Of a stretch of 64,000 nt of DNA, positions 35,226 through 43,869 are shown one piece after another; positions within the stretch are counted from its first letter, which is position 1; each line of letters opens with the position of its first letter. A program made the position numbers and the translations under genes. The DNA comes from Planctomicrobium piriforme. GTDB lineage: Bacteria > Planctomycetota > Planctomycetia > Planctomycetales > Planctomycetaceae. A model generated the notes under the pieces. The model was given only the letters and a program-made list of their open reading frames with translations, was not told the origin of the DNA and did not search any database. The stretch spans positions 1 to 64,000 of the forward strand of contig NZ_FOQD01000005.1 of the NCBI RefSeq assembly GCF_900113665.1, given 5' to 3'.

Positions 35226-35357
35226 TTTCAAAATCCAAAGCACGAAATGACCAATTCGAAACGAGTTCGATTCACTGAATCGCGGAGTAGGCCAACACCC
35301 CTTTTGAAATTTGGAGTGTGTTTCGAATTTCGTGCTTCGAATTTCGGATTTTGAAAA
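35226..35357. repeat. Dispersed inverted repeat, AAAGCACGAAAT family, copy 1
   Basis: CAAAATCCAAAGCACGAAAT (35229-35248) is matched in inverted form by TTTCGTGCTTCGAATTTCGG and following bases (about 35329-35353). An inner region has AATTCGAAACGAGTTCG. It lies between the zinc-ribbon and vWA genes. Related copies are at 48391-48423 and 51030-51133. Confidence 0.75.
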
Positions 35358-35408
35358 GAACCGCTCCCTTGTGAATTCCCGTGTTCCCTCGCGGAAGGCA
35401 GAGCAGTC

Positions 35409-36542
35409 ATGCAGTTTGAATTCTCGCAGTGGGATGGCTCGGAAAACTTCAGTCCGCAGTCGGCGGATGAGTTGTTTGATCAGCTGGCCGAGTACTTTCT
35501 CGACTACGGCGAAGAGGTGCTGCCATCGCTTGAGAATTGGGAGGAAGACCATCCCGACGTCGTCGACATGCTCATCAAGCGGGGCTACGTCGAAAAAGAC
35601 AAGGACGGCCAGTTCCGGATTACGCCCAAGGGGCTCAAGCGAGTCGAGAACAAGGCTCTCGAACAGCTTTTCAATATTCGAAATCGCGACAAGATGGGCC
35701 GGCACGAAACAGAGTTTCGCGGAGCCGGGCAGACGGTGCTGGACGAGTCGAAACCCTACGAGTTCGGCGATCCGGTTTCGAACTTGAACATGCACGAGAC
35801 TTTGAAGAACGCGTTGTTCCGCCAGGGGGGCGGCTCGCCGATCAACGTTGCCGAAGACGATCTCGTCATCTACGACACCGAATATCAGACTTCCTGCGCC
35901 ACCGTCGTTCTGCTCGACATGTCGGGAAGCATGCTGCGATACGGGAAATATGCCGCCGCGAAACGCGTGGCGATGGCCATGCAGGCACTTGTCCGTTCCC
36001 GCTACCAGAATGACTTCCTGCAGATGGTCGGGTTCTACACCTATGCAACGCCGTTGACGGAAAAGCAATTGCTGATGTCGGCTCCCAAACCGGTCAGCAT
36101 GTACGACTCGCACGTGCATTTGCGAATCAACCTGGATCGTCCGCCGTCTTTTGTGCCGGAACACTTCACGAACATTCATGCCGGCCTGCAGTTCGCCCGA
36201 CGGATTTTGAAGAAGCAGCCGGCGTCGAATCGGCAGATCATCCTGATCACCGACGGCGAGCCGACGGCCCACATCGAAGGCCGCGACATCCTGCTGATTT
36301 ATCCGCCTTCAGAAAAAACCTCGCGAATCACGCTGTCGGAGGCGAAACGCTGCGCGAACGAGGGGATTCAGATCTCCAGCTTCGCGTTGATCGAGGATTA
36401 CTTCTATTATGGTCTCGTGAATTTCGTCGAGCAGATGGCCCTGGTGACCAAAGGCATCAGCGCCACCTGTAACGCACAAGACATGGGCAACATGGTGGTG
36501 CAATCGTTCGTGAACGGGCGAAAGAAACGCACGAAGGTGTAG
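35409..36542 (+). CDS. Von Willebrand factor A domain protein
   Basis: A 377-residue cytoplasmic protein. The N-terminal 150 residues are helical (QSADELFDQLAEYFLDYGEEVLPSL, FRITPKGLKRVENKALEQLF) and contain no recognised domain. The vWA domain (about 160-370) has an intact MIDAS motif DMSGSM (170-175) plus later ILITDGEPTAH, so a divalent metal should be bound. Such proteins pair with MoxR-type AAA+ ATPases in metal-insertion or stress complexes, but none is adjacent. Downstream lies the ABC exporter, after a spacer with repeats. Confidence 0.85.
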   Translation: MQFEFSQWDGSENFSPQSADELFDQLAEYFLDYGEEVLPSLENWEEDHPDVVDMLIKRGYVEKDKDGQFRITPKGLKRVENKALEQLFNIRNRDKMGRHETEFRGAGQTVLDESKPYEFGDPVSNLNMHETLKNALFRQGGGSPINVAEDDLVIYDTEYQTSCATVVLLDMSGSMLRYGKYAAAKRVAMAMQALVRSRYQNDFLQMVGFYTYATPLTEKQLLMSAPKPVSMYDSHVHLRINLDRPPSFVPEHFTNIHAGLQFARRILKKQPASNRQIILITDGEPTAHIEGRDILLIYPPSEKTSRITLSEAKRCANEGIQISSFALIEDYFYYGLVNFVEQMALVTKGISATCNAQDMGNMVVQSFVNGRKKRTKV

Positions 36543-36550
36543 GAGAAAGC

Positions 36551-36625
36551 GGTCAGCTTTCAGCGGTCAGCAGTCAGCCGGGGAGTGATCCGTGGTCAGT
36601 TTTCAGTCAGCGGCGGAGGATAATA
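36551..36625. repeat. GGTCAGC repeat cluster
   Basis: The phrase GCGGTCAGCTTTCAGCGGTC, then AGCAGTCAGCC and GGTCAGTTTTCAGTCAGCGG, repeats the words TCAGC and GGTCAG several times. It recalls the element at 21690-21775. It fills the spacer between the vWA gene and the ABC genes. Confidence 0.55.
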
Positions 36626-36685
36626 CTGCGGGATGCCTTTTTGACCTTCAACCTTAAACCCATCAACCTTCAACCGCCCCGCCCC

Positions 36686-37720
36686 ATGCCCGCCATTGTT
36701 GCTGAAAACTTGTGTCGTACTTACCGCGTCTATCAGAAGCGGGAAGGGTTAATGGCTTCGGTGACGGGGTTGTTTCACCGTACCTACAAGACCGTTAATG
36801 CGGTGCGGAACGTCAGTTTCGAAATCGACGAAGGGGAGATGGTCGCGTTCCTCGGGCCCAACGGGGCAGGCAAGACGACCACCCTCAAGCTGCTCTCCGG
36901 GTTGATCTACCCGAGTTCCGGTTCGGCGCATGTGCTGGGCTATGTGCCGTGGCGTCGTGAGAACGCCTTTCGCCGCCGTTTTTCGCTGGTGATGGGGCAG
37001 AAGAACCAACTGTGGTGGGATCTGCCTGCTCAGGAGTCGTTCCAGCTCCACCGCGAGATTTACCGCATTCCTCCGGCCGACTTTGACCGTCGCAAAAACG
37101 AACTCATCGATCTGCTGGAAGTCCGCAAGCTGATTGCTCAACCGGTCCGCGAGCTCTCGTTGGGGGAGCGGATGCGGATGGAGCTGATCGCCGCGTTGCT
37201 GCACAGTCCGGAAGTGCTGTTGCTCGACGAACCGACCATCGGCCTCGACGTCGTCTCGCAGCGCCGCGTGCAGGAGTTCCTCAAGTACTACCAGGCCCAG
37301 CAGAAGATCACCGTCATTCTGACCAGCCATTACATGAAGGATGTCGAGGCGCTCTGCAAACGAGCGATCATCATCAACGACGGCCAGATCAAGCACGACG
37401 GCCCGTTGGCCGAGATCGTCGAGCGGTTCAGCCAGCACAAGGTGATCAACCTGCAGTTTGCCGTGACCGAAACCCCGACCGGTCTGGAACGATTCGGCAA
37501 CGTGCTGGAACTGAATCCCCCCCGGGCGAAAATCGAAGTCGAACGGACCAAGGTGCCTGAAGTGCTCGGCGCCCTGCTCAGCCAGTACCGCATCGAAGAC
37601 GTCGGCGTCCAGGACCGCCCGCTGGAAGAAGTGATCGCGGAAATGTTCGCGGCGACGGAGGATGATTCCAAATCCGATGGCGACCCCATCGACGCGGAAG
37701 CCACCGCCCAGCGCCTGTGA
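36686..37720 (+). CDS. ABC-2 exporter ATP-binding protein
   Basis: A 344-residue ATPase of the ABC-2 exporter type. Walker A GPNGAGKTT (57-65), signature LSLGERMRMEL and Walker B VLLLDEPTIGLD are present, followed by H-loop TSHYMKD. A long C-terminal domain follows (about residues 245-344). I start at the ATG at 36686; the frame is open from 36641. The gene is 43 bases upstream of a matching permease (37764), so the two form one exporter. Substrate unknown. Confidence 0.9.
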   Translation: MPAIVAENLCRTYRVYQKREGLMASVTGLFHRTYKTVNAVRNVSFEIDEGEMVAFLGPNGAGKTTTLKLLSGLIYPSSGSAHVLGYVPWRRENAFRRRFSLVMGQKNQLWWDLPAQESFQLHREIYRIPPADFDRRKNELIDLLEVRKLIAQPVRELSLGERMRMELIAALLHSPEVLLLDEPTIGLDVVSQRRVQEFLKYYQAQQKITVILTSHYMKDVEALCKRAIIINDGQIKHDGPLAEIVERFSQHKVINLQFAVTETPTGLERFGNVLELNPPRAKIEVERTKVPEVLGALLSQYRIEDVGVQDRPLEEVIAEMFAATEDDSKSDGDPIDAEATAQRL

Positions 37721-37763
37721 CCTATTGGTACTGACACTTGTCCCCTATCCCCTCACTTCGCAG

Positions 37764-38621
37764 ATGTCCGACGCCGCCACAAATGCCGTTTCTCCTTTCG
37801 TCAGCAAATGGCGGACGAACTGGATTATTCTGCGCACCTGCATCGAAGAGCGGCTGGTGTATCGGGCGGATTTTGCGCTGGGGACGCTGTTTCGCTTTCT
37901 GCCAATCGTCACGCAGATCTATCTGTGGGGGGCGATCTTCGCGGCGGGGACCAGTGAGCAGCACGCCGAAATCGGCGGGTACACCTATTACGACATGGTG
38001 GCTTACTACCTGTTGACGATGGTGGGTCGGGCGTTTTCCAGCATGCCGGGGCTGACCAGCGGGATTGCCACTCAGGTGCGGGACGGGTCGATCAAGAAGT
38101 TCCTGACTCAGCCGATCGACATGCTCGGGTATCTGTTCTGGCACCGCATCGCCCATAAGCTGGTGTACTACGGCGTGGCGCTGGGACCGTTCGTACTGGT
38201 GTTCTGGCTGTGCCGCAGTTACTTCCCGCCGATGCCGGATCTGGTGACGATTGCCGGGTTCGTCGCCTGCCTGATGATGGCATTTCTGCTGGGCTTTTTG
38301 ATCGAGTCTCTCATGGGACTGATCGCGTTCTGGTTTCTGGAAGTCAGCTCGTTGCTGTTCATCTACATGATGCTGAACTACTTCCTCTCGGGACACATGA
38401 TCCCGCTGGACTTCCTGCCGGCCTGGGCTCAGGGAATCGTCAACTTGCTGCCGTTCCGATTTCTGGCATTCGAGCCGGCCGCGATCTGGCTGGGCCGGTA
38501 CGACCACACGCAGCTCGGACAACTGCTGCTGATCCAGTTTGGCTGGATCGCCGGCCTGTTCATCGCCAACCGCCTGGCCTTCCACTTCGGCGTGAAGCGG
38601 TACAGCGCCTTCGGCGGCTGA
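37764..38621 (+). CDS. ABC-2 family membrane permease
   Basis: A 285-residue membrane protein with six predicted helices, of the ABC-2 membrane type (PF06182-like). Key features are YRADFALGTLFRFLPIVTQIYLWGAIF, the cytoplasmic loop SGIATQVRDGSIKKFLTQPIDMLGYLFWHRIAHKL and YFLSGHMIPLDFLPAWAQGIVNLLPFRFLAFEPAAIWLG near the end. The frame is open from 37662, but the ATG at 37764 matches the family. It forms an exporter with the ATPase just upstream. A second permease is usual for this family but none follows here. Confidence 0.88.
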   Translation: MSDAATNAVSPFVSKWRTNWIILRTCIEERLVYRADFALGTLFRFLPIVTQIYLWGAIFAAGTSEQHAEIGGYTYYDMVAYYLLTMVGRAFSSMPGLTSGIATQVRDGSIKKFLTQPIDMLGYLFWHRIAHKLVYYGVALGPFVLVFWLCRSYFPPMPDLVTIAGFVACLMMAFLLGFLIESLMGLIAFWFLEVSSLLFIYMMLNYFLSGHMIPLDFLPAWAQGIVNLLPFRFLAFEPAAIWLGRYDHTQLGQLLLIQFGWIAGLFIANRLAFHFGVKRYSAFGG

Positions 38622-39009
38622 GTTCTGCCGCAATTCTGGCGGCCGCTCGAGCAGCGGCTTCGTTTCGCGACGCGTTTTATCGCGATCAAGAGGCCTGTCC
38701 TGCTGTCCATCGTTTCTAACTGTCAGCGGTCTTGGTTTACTGCGTTCTCCGCGAGGGAGTCGATGACATTAAGAAACTGAAATAAATTAAGAGTCCTTCA
38801 GTTCATAATGAACAGGTTACAAGTCGGTCACTAATCCGGATTGTGATTGACCCGGCCTTTTCTCAGGACGATGCTCTCTGCATTCTCTTTGACGAATTGT
38901 GCTCACGATTGCATTTCGGCCGCAGCATTTCCCGCTCCAGAGATGGAACGGTGGAGATGTGCTTTCGGTGCGTCGTTATGAAAATGTTATGATTCCGAAA
39001 GGATCATTC
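38622..39009. other. Intergenic region with an AT-rich palindrome
   Basis: About 390 bases without a gene. The AT-rich centre contains the perfect palindrome GTTCATAATGAAC (38801-38813), a possible operator for the downstream gene. The frame of the downstream protein is open from 38899, but the ATG at 39010 is preferred. Confidence 0.5.
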
Positions 39010-40584
39010 ATGTTAAAAGGCGCGTCATTTGGCCCGGTTCGTAATTTTATTGTTATTTGCCTGTGGCCTGCGATCGTCTTCTCAGCAGAGCCCTCTGCAC
39101 CTGCGACGCAGCGGTCAAAGGCGACATCACCTGAGAGCCGGATTCGCGCTGCTGCTCCCGCCGAAGGGACACCTGGAGCCAACGGCGGCGCCAACTTTGG
39201 TCCGCTCATGGAACTGATTCAGACGGTGACGGAAGGCCCCTGGTTCGATATCGATGCCGAAGGGGGGACGATGACCCCCTTTGCCAGCGGCGTCATGGTC
39301 GACGCCAAGGGGGTGCTCGCCAAGGTACAGAACGTCGACAAGACCTCGCACCTGCAGGAAATGGGATTGGCCTCACGACCGGCCGAGGGAAATCAGAGCG
39401 AAGACCTGATCAGCTGCGTCCCGCTCCGTCTCGTGTCACTGAAACGCCTGGAACAGCAGGTCGCGAAGAATCTCGCACAGGAAGAACCGGTCAGTGCGGA
39501 TTGTCGGTATCTGGCCGGACTGCAACGGGTGGAATACCTGTTCGTCTATCCCGAGCAGGGAGACATCGTCATTGGCGGCCCCGCCGAAGGTTGGCGGTAT
39601 GACCAATATGGGAAAGCCGTGGGGATCAAATCCGGGCGCGCCGTCCTGGAACTCGACACTCTGGTGACGCTGCTGCGGACGTTCAACAAAGGGGGCCGCG
39701 GCATCTATGGCTGCTCCATCGATCCCGACCAAGTCAATCTGCAGAAACTTAGGGACTATGTCGCCGCTTCGCAGACTGGCAAGCCGCTGAGCCCGGCCGG
39801 CGTCAAGAATTGGGCAAATCACATCGGCGACACGCTGGGGATGCAGAAGATCTCTGTCTTTGGAATTCCGGCCAGCAGCCATGTCGCCCGTACGATTGTC
39901 GAAGCGGACTACAAGATGAAGCTGATCGGTATCGGCCGTCTCAAGGTCGATCCAAGCGTGCCTGACTACTTCACCCTCCTGGCCAAACAGCAGGGCCCGA
40001 CGCAGGGAGGGATCGAAGCTCTCCGCTGGTGGCTGACGCTGAACTACGACTCCGTACTGCACTCTGCCGATCTGAATTCATTCCAGATTCAGGGCTCGGC
40101 CGTGAAATGCCAGTCGGAGAATCAACTTCTGAAGGACAACGGCGAACGAGTCGAGACCGGCCATGCTGAGCCGATCAACGAACTGTTCGCCGCCAATTTC
40201 ACGCAACACTATGAAGCATTGGCTGCCAAAGATCCCGTCTTTGCAGAACTGCAAGGCGTGTTCGACCTGTCGCTGATCGCCGCGTTGATCTACGGAAATC
40301 ATCTGGACGAGAAAGTTCACTGGGATCGCGGCGTCTTCGCGGCGAAAGGAGCCTACCAGCTTACAAACTATCCGAAACCGAAGCAGACCGAATCCGTCGT
40401 CGCCTATCGAGTCTTCCATGGCCAGGACGTTGTGCTGCAAGTGGCCGGCGGAGTGAAGGGGGATGTCGTCGCCGTGCTTTCCAATCCGGAGATCGCTCAG
40501 GAATCCCCGCGACTGCAAGGCGCTTCGGAACGGGCACAGCCGCCATTGGGCGAAACCAACAGCTGGTGGTGGGATTCGAAGTAA
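39010..40584 (+). CDS. Exported DUF1598-type protein
   Basis: A 524-residue exported protein resembling the planctomycete DUF1598 family. The ATG at 39010 has AAAGGA seven bases before it; a signal peptide follows (MLKGASFGPVRNFIVICLWPAIVFSAE). Typical phrases are FGPLMELIQTVTEGPWFDIDAEGGTM, LQRVEYLFVYPEQGDIVIGGPAEGW, TLVTLLRTFNKGGRGIYGCSIDP and VEADYKMKLIGIGRLKVDPSVPDYF. Function unknown. The gene precedes a porin gene by 145 bases. Confidence 0.8.
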   Translation: MLKGASFGPVRNFIVICLWPAIVFSAEPSAPATQRSKATSPESRIRAAAPAEGTPGANGGANFGPLMELIQTVTEGPWFDIDAEGGTMTPFASGVMVDAKGVLAKVQNVDKTSHLQEMGLASRPAEGNQSEDLISCVPLRLVSLKRLEQQVAKNLAQEEPVSADCRYLAGLQRVEYLFVYPEQGDIVIGGPAEGWRYDQYGKAVGIKSGRAVLELDTLVTLLRTFNKGGRGIYGCSIDPDQVNLQKLRDYVAASQTGKPLSPAGVKNWANHIGDTLGMQKISVFGIPASSHVARTIVEADYKMKLIGIGRLKVDPSVPDYFTLLAKQQGPTQGGIEALRWWLTLNYDSVLHSADLNSFQIQGSAVKCQSENQLLKDNGERVETGHAEPINELFAANFTQHYEALAAKDPVFAELQGVFDLSLIAALIYGNHLDEKVHWDRGVFAAKGAYQLTNYPKPKQTESVVAYRVFHGQDVVLQVAGGVKGDVVAVLSNPEIAQESPRLQGASERAQPPLGETNSWWWDSK

Positions 40585-40729
40585 GACGACGGGTATTCGA
40601 CTCGGCCAACTCAACTTCAATCAAATTCCCACTGCGACAATAAATCGCTGAACTCAGTCAGAATTTGTGCCGATTGTTCTGTTGATACGGATCGCGTCGT
40701 CCGATTTCTGGCGATCTCAGGACGTCGCG

Positions 40730-42283
40730 GTGAATTCACTCAAGAATCAGTGCTCGCAGTTCTACTGGTGCTGCCTGATTTTCTCGCTGCTTACTGCTTC
40801 ACTTCGAGCGCAAGATACTTCATCAGTTGCGGCGAACCCTGACTTCCTCGGCGGGCATTCCTTCGCTGCCGCCCTGATTCCGCCTGATCCGCTGCCGGCA
40901 GAAGGTCTTTCCCAGCCTGCTGGTTCTGATCCAACTCAACTCGCAGCGACAGCGCAGATTGTCGTTCCCCCGTCGCTGTTGTCTGACCCGATTCCCTCGT
41001 CGCAACAGGTGCCGTTTACCCTGCCGTCCACAGCGGGGAACGGGTCGTCCGCCGCAGGCACCATGAACGGCTTCGACGGGCATCCTTCGATCCAGGATGC
41101 CCTGTCCGCAATGCTGCCCGGCAATTTTGCCCAGACCAGATACAAATGGTACGGGCTGGTGCGGCTCGACGGGATTTTCGATTTCAAGCCCATCGGCAGC
41201 AACGACGACTTCGTCACCTCGACGATTCCCGTCCCGCAAGGGCATGGGCGAAATGCGACGCTCACGCCGCGCTACACGCGACTTGGCCTCGACACCTCGA
41301 CGCCGTCGCCAGTGAACGACTGGACGATCAAAACCCGCATCGAGGTCGACTTCTTCAATGGGAACGAACAACAGGTCTTCGCCTCGTTCCCGTTACGGGT
41401 TCGATTCGCCTGGATCGAGATGGGGCCGCTGGTGATCGGCCAGGCGGCATCGATGTTCATGGACTACGGCGTCTTTCCCAACACGCTCGACTACGAAGGC
41501 CCCGGCGGCATGGTGTTGATGCGGCAGCCGCTGATCGGATTGAAACTGCCGGTCGCGACATCGACGTTTCTCTCGCTGGGGGTCGAACAGCCGTACTCGG
41601 ACATTCAATGGTTCAGCAACGGAAGCTGGGTCGTCAATCCCGGCAGCGGGACGATCACCACGCCCGGCGTCGACAAAAACATTCAGGAAATGCCCGACTT
41701 CACCGGCAACATCCACTACGACGGCGATTTTGGTCACGCTCAGGTTTCGAGCATTCTCCGCAGGCTGTCGTTTCAGTCCGCGGCAGGTGAGTCGTACAAC
41801 CAGCTCGGCTACGGCGTGAATCTGACAGGTTCGTTTCATCCCTGGGGGTGGCTGACCGGCCTGCCGCGCGACCCCGCCAGCCGCAACCCCTGGCAACGGT
41901 CCCGCGTGCTAGGCCAGTTTGCCAAAGGCCGGGGCATCAACCGATACATTCAGGACGTGAACGGACTGGGACTCGACGCCATTTTCGACCCGGTGACCGG
42001 CTTTGTCGCCCTCGATGCCAGCGGCTGGTTTGTCGCTTATGAACAGTGGTGGAGTCAGAAACTGCTGTCCAATTTCACCTATGGGCAGAATCGCACCGAC
42101 CTGCCCGGCGCCCTTCCGGCCAATACTTATCAGGCGGCGAATTACCTGTCCGCGAACCTGATCTGGCTTCCCTTCGAACGCATGGGAGTCGGCATCGAAA
42201 CCCTCTACGGCGAACGCCAGAACAAAGACGGCCAAAGCGGTCAGGCGTGCCGAATCCAGATTGGCGCCCAGTACAAGTTCTGA
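40730..42283 (+). CDS. DcaP-like outer-membrane porin
   Basis: A 517-residue protein if started at the GTG at 40730, which leads to a signal peptide (CCLIFSLLTASLRAQDTSS); an in-frame GTG at 40667 is the alternative. The mature part is a beta-barrel: YKWYGLVRLDGIFDFKP, ATLTPRYTRLGLDTSTP, WTIKTRIEVDFF, RVRFAWIEMGPLVIGQAASMFMDYG and a C-terminal YGERQNKDGQSGQACRIQIGAQYKF ending in Phe. This resembles the DcaP/trimeric porin-like group, which takes up small substrates. It follows a DUF1598 gene on the same strand. Confidence 0.85.
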   Translation: MNSLKNQCSQFYWCCLIFSLLTASLRAQDTSSVAANPDFLGGHSFAAALIPPDPLPAEGLSQPAGSDPTQLAATAQIVVPPSLLSDPIPSSQQVPFTLPSTAGNGSSAAGTMNGFDGHPSIQDALSAMLPGNFAQTRYKWYGLVRLDGIFDFKPIGSNDDFVTSTIPVPQGHGRNATLTPRYTRLGLDTSTPSPVNDWTIKTRIEVDFFNGNEQQVFASFPLRVRFAWIEMGPLVIGQAASMFMDYGVFPNTLDYEGPGGMVLMRQPLIGLKLPVATSTFLSLGVEQPYSDIQWFSNGSWVVNPGSGTITTPGVDKNIQEMPDFTGNIHYDGDFGHAQVSSILRRLSFQSAAGESYNQLGYGVNLTGSFHPWGWLTGLPRDPASRNPWQRSRVLGQFAKGRGINRYIQDVNGLGLDAIFDPVTGFVALDASGWFVAYEQWWSQKLLSNFTYGQNRTDLPGALPANTYQAANYLSANLIWLPFERMGVGIETLYGERQNKDGQSGQACRIQIGAQYKF

Positions 42284-42312
42284 CGAGGTTGCTGTGCCGC
42301 ATTGTCAAATTT

Positions 42313-42358
42313 TCTCCCTCGCCCCTGTACTCAGGGGAGAGGGTCGGGGTGAGGGGCC
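42313..42358. repeat. REP-like palindrome, copy 4
   Basis: CTCCCTCGCCCCTGTACTCA followed by GGGGAGAGGGTCGGGGTGAGGGG, inverted relative to copies at 12285 and 43759. It lies between the porin and oxidase genes. Confidence 0.75.
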
Positions 42359-42467
42359 ATTCACGCTTTCAATCGATTTCAAAAGTTTCCATTGAGAGAC
42401 GACAACACACAAGAAGTGTCGCCGCTTCACCATTGTCTCTCCCGCGACAGATCACCAAGATGCCTGC

Positions 42468-43613
42468 ATGGCTCATACCTTTGACTGCATCGTGATCGGA
42501 CTCGGGGGCTTTGGCAGCAGCGCCCTGTATCACCTTGCGCGGAACGGGTTGAAGGTCATCGGAATCGACCGGTTTCCGCCGGCGCATCGGTTCGGAAGTT
42601 CGCACGGCCGCACGCGGATGATTCGCAAGGCGTATTTCGAACATCCCGACTACGTCCCGCTGCTGCATCGGGCGTATGCACTCTGGGCCGAGCTGGAGGA
42701 GGACTATCAGGAACAACTCTACTTCGAGTGCGGACTGGTGCTGGCTGGAGATCCGAAAGGGGAAACGATCTCCGGGGCCCGTCACGCCGCCAAGTTGCAT
42801 AACCTGACTCTGGAAGAGATTGCCAGATCGGATGCGGCATCACGATTTCCCGGTTTTCAGTTTCGGGACGATCACGAAGTTGTCTTCGAACCGCAGGCAG
42901 GCTACCTGCGAGTGGAAGACTGCGTGCTGGCACATCTGGAAGCGGCCGAGCGGCTCGGCGCAATTCCGGTGTTTGGAGAGGCGGTGCAGTCGTGGTCCGT
43001 GACTGAACACGGAGTTTGCGTGGAAACCAAAGACGAACGCTTCGAAGCGGCATCGTTGATCATCGCCGGAGGCGCGTGGTCGAATCAGCTTCTGAATGAC
43101 GTTTTGCCGCCGCTGCAGGTGCTGCGCAAGGTGCAATTCTGGTGTCCGGTGCAACCGGAGTGGAGCGCGGCCAGCCAGCAGAACCCGGCGTTCTACTTCG
43201 ACATGCCTGAAGGGGGCTTCTACGGCTTTCCATCACAAGAGGGCTGCACGCTCAAGGTGGCACAGCACTCAGGCGGAGAAGTTGTGGACGATCCGTTACT
43301 GGTTGACTATGCCTGCAAGCAGAGCGACCGCGATCCGATCGAACAGTTTGTGAAGTCAACGTTGCGGGGAGTCTCCCCCTGGCCTGTGGAACACGCCGTC
43401 TGCATGTATACCATGTCGCCTGACGGGCACTTCATCATCGACCGGCATCCGCTGCATTCCCATGTGGTGATGGCCGCCGGGTTTTCCGGCCACGGCTTCA
43501 AGTTCACGAGCGTGATTGGAGAGGCCCTAACGGAACTGGTCATGACGGGTCGCACCTCGCTGCCGATGGACTTCCTGAAGTTAGATCGGTTTGGCCACAA
43601 ACAAGGGGTTTAA
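42468..43613 (+). CDS. Monomeric sarcosine oxidase / N-methyltryptophan oxidase-like flavoprotein
   Basis: A 381-residue FAD-dependent amine oxidase. The N-terminal dinucleotide-binding motif is VIGLGGFGSSALYHLARNG (with the unusual GLGGFG in place of GxGxxG). FGSSHGRTRMIRKAYFEHPDYV is characteristic of the MSOX/SolA group. Cys312 in CMYTMSPDGHFIID corresponds to the cysteine that binds FAD covalently in monomeric sarcosine oxidase. The final SGHGFKFTSVIGEALTELV fits the family. It should oxidise an N-methylated amino acid, giving formaldehyde and hydrogen peroxide; the exact substrate is open. It is bordered on both sides by REP-like repeats. Confidence 0.88.
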   Translation: MAHTFDCIVIGLGGFGSSALYHLARNGLKVIGIDRFPPAHRFGSSHGRTRMIRKAYFEHPDYVPLLHRAYALWAELEEDYQEQLYFECGLVLAGDPKGETISGARHAAKLHNLTLEEIARSDAASRFPGFQFRDDHEVVFEPQAGYLRVEDCVLAHLEAAERLGAIPVFGEAVQSWSVTEHGVCVETKDERFEAASLIIAGGAWSNQLLNDVLPPLQVLRKVQFWCPVQPEWSAASQQNPAFYFDMPEGGFYGFPSQEGCTLKVAQHSGGEVVDDPLLVDYACKQSDRDPIEQFVKSTLRGVSPWPVEHAVCMYTMSPDGHFIIDRHPLHSHVVMAAGFSGHGFKFTSVIGEALTELVMTGRTSLPMDFLKLDRFGHKQGV

Positions 43614-43628
43614 TCTGTCATAATGTCT

Positions 43629-43663
43629 CCCTCTCCCTCGCAGGGAGAGGGCCGGGGTGAGGG
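43629..43663. repeat. REP-like palindrome, copy 5 (short)
   Basis: CTCCCTCTCCCTCGCAGGGA followed by GAGGGCCGGGGTGAGGG, with a short loop. It lies right after the oxidase gene. Confidence 0.7.
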
Positions 43664-43758
43664 TTTTCAGATCGGCTTTCAATCCCAGAAGCGGACTTCA
43701 TCATTAAGCGGTATGTACAGAACAGACCATGACCATGAAGAGTCGGATCACAATTCGC

Positions 43759-43804
43759 CCCCTCACCCCCAACCCCTCTCCCCTGAGTACAGGGGCGAGG
43801 GGAG
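43759..43804. repeat. REP-like palindrome, copy 6
   Basis: CCCCTCACCCCCAACCCCTC, CCCTGAGTACAGGGG and CGAGGGGAG. This copy matches 12285-12329 closely in direct orientation and 42313-42358 in inverted orientation. It lies before the GT39-like gene. Confidence 0.75.
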
Positions 43805-43869
43805 TGTGAAGTTGAGCCACCCGATGCCCTACGCAAGTTGAAACTATCCCCGCACTTGAGCGCGTACCG

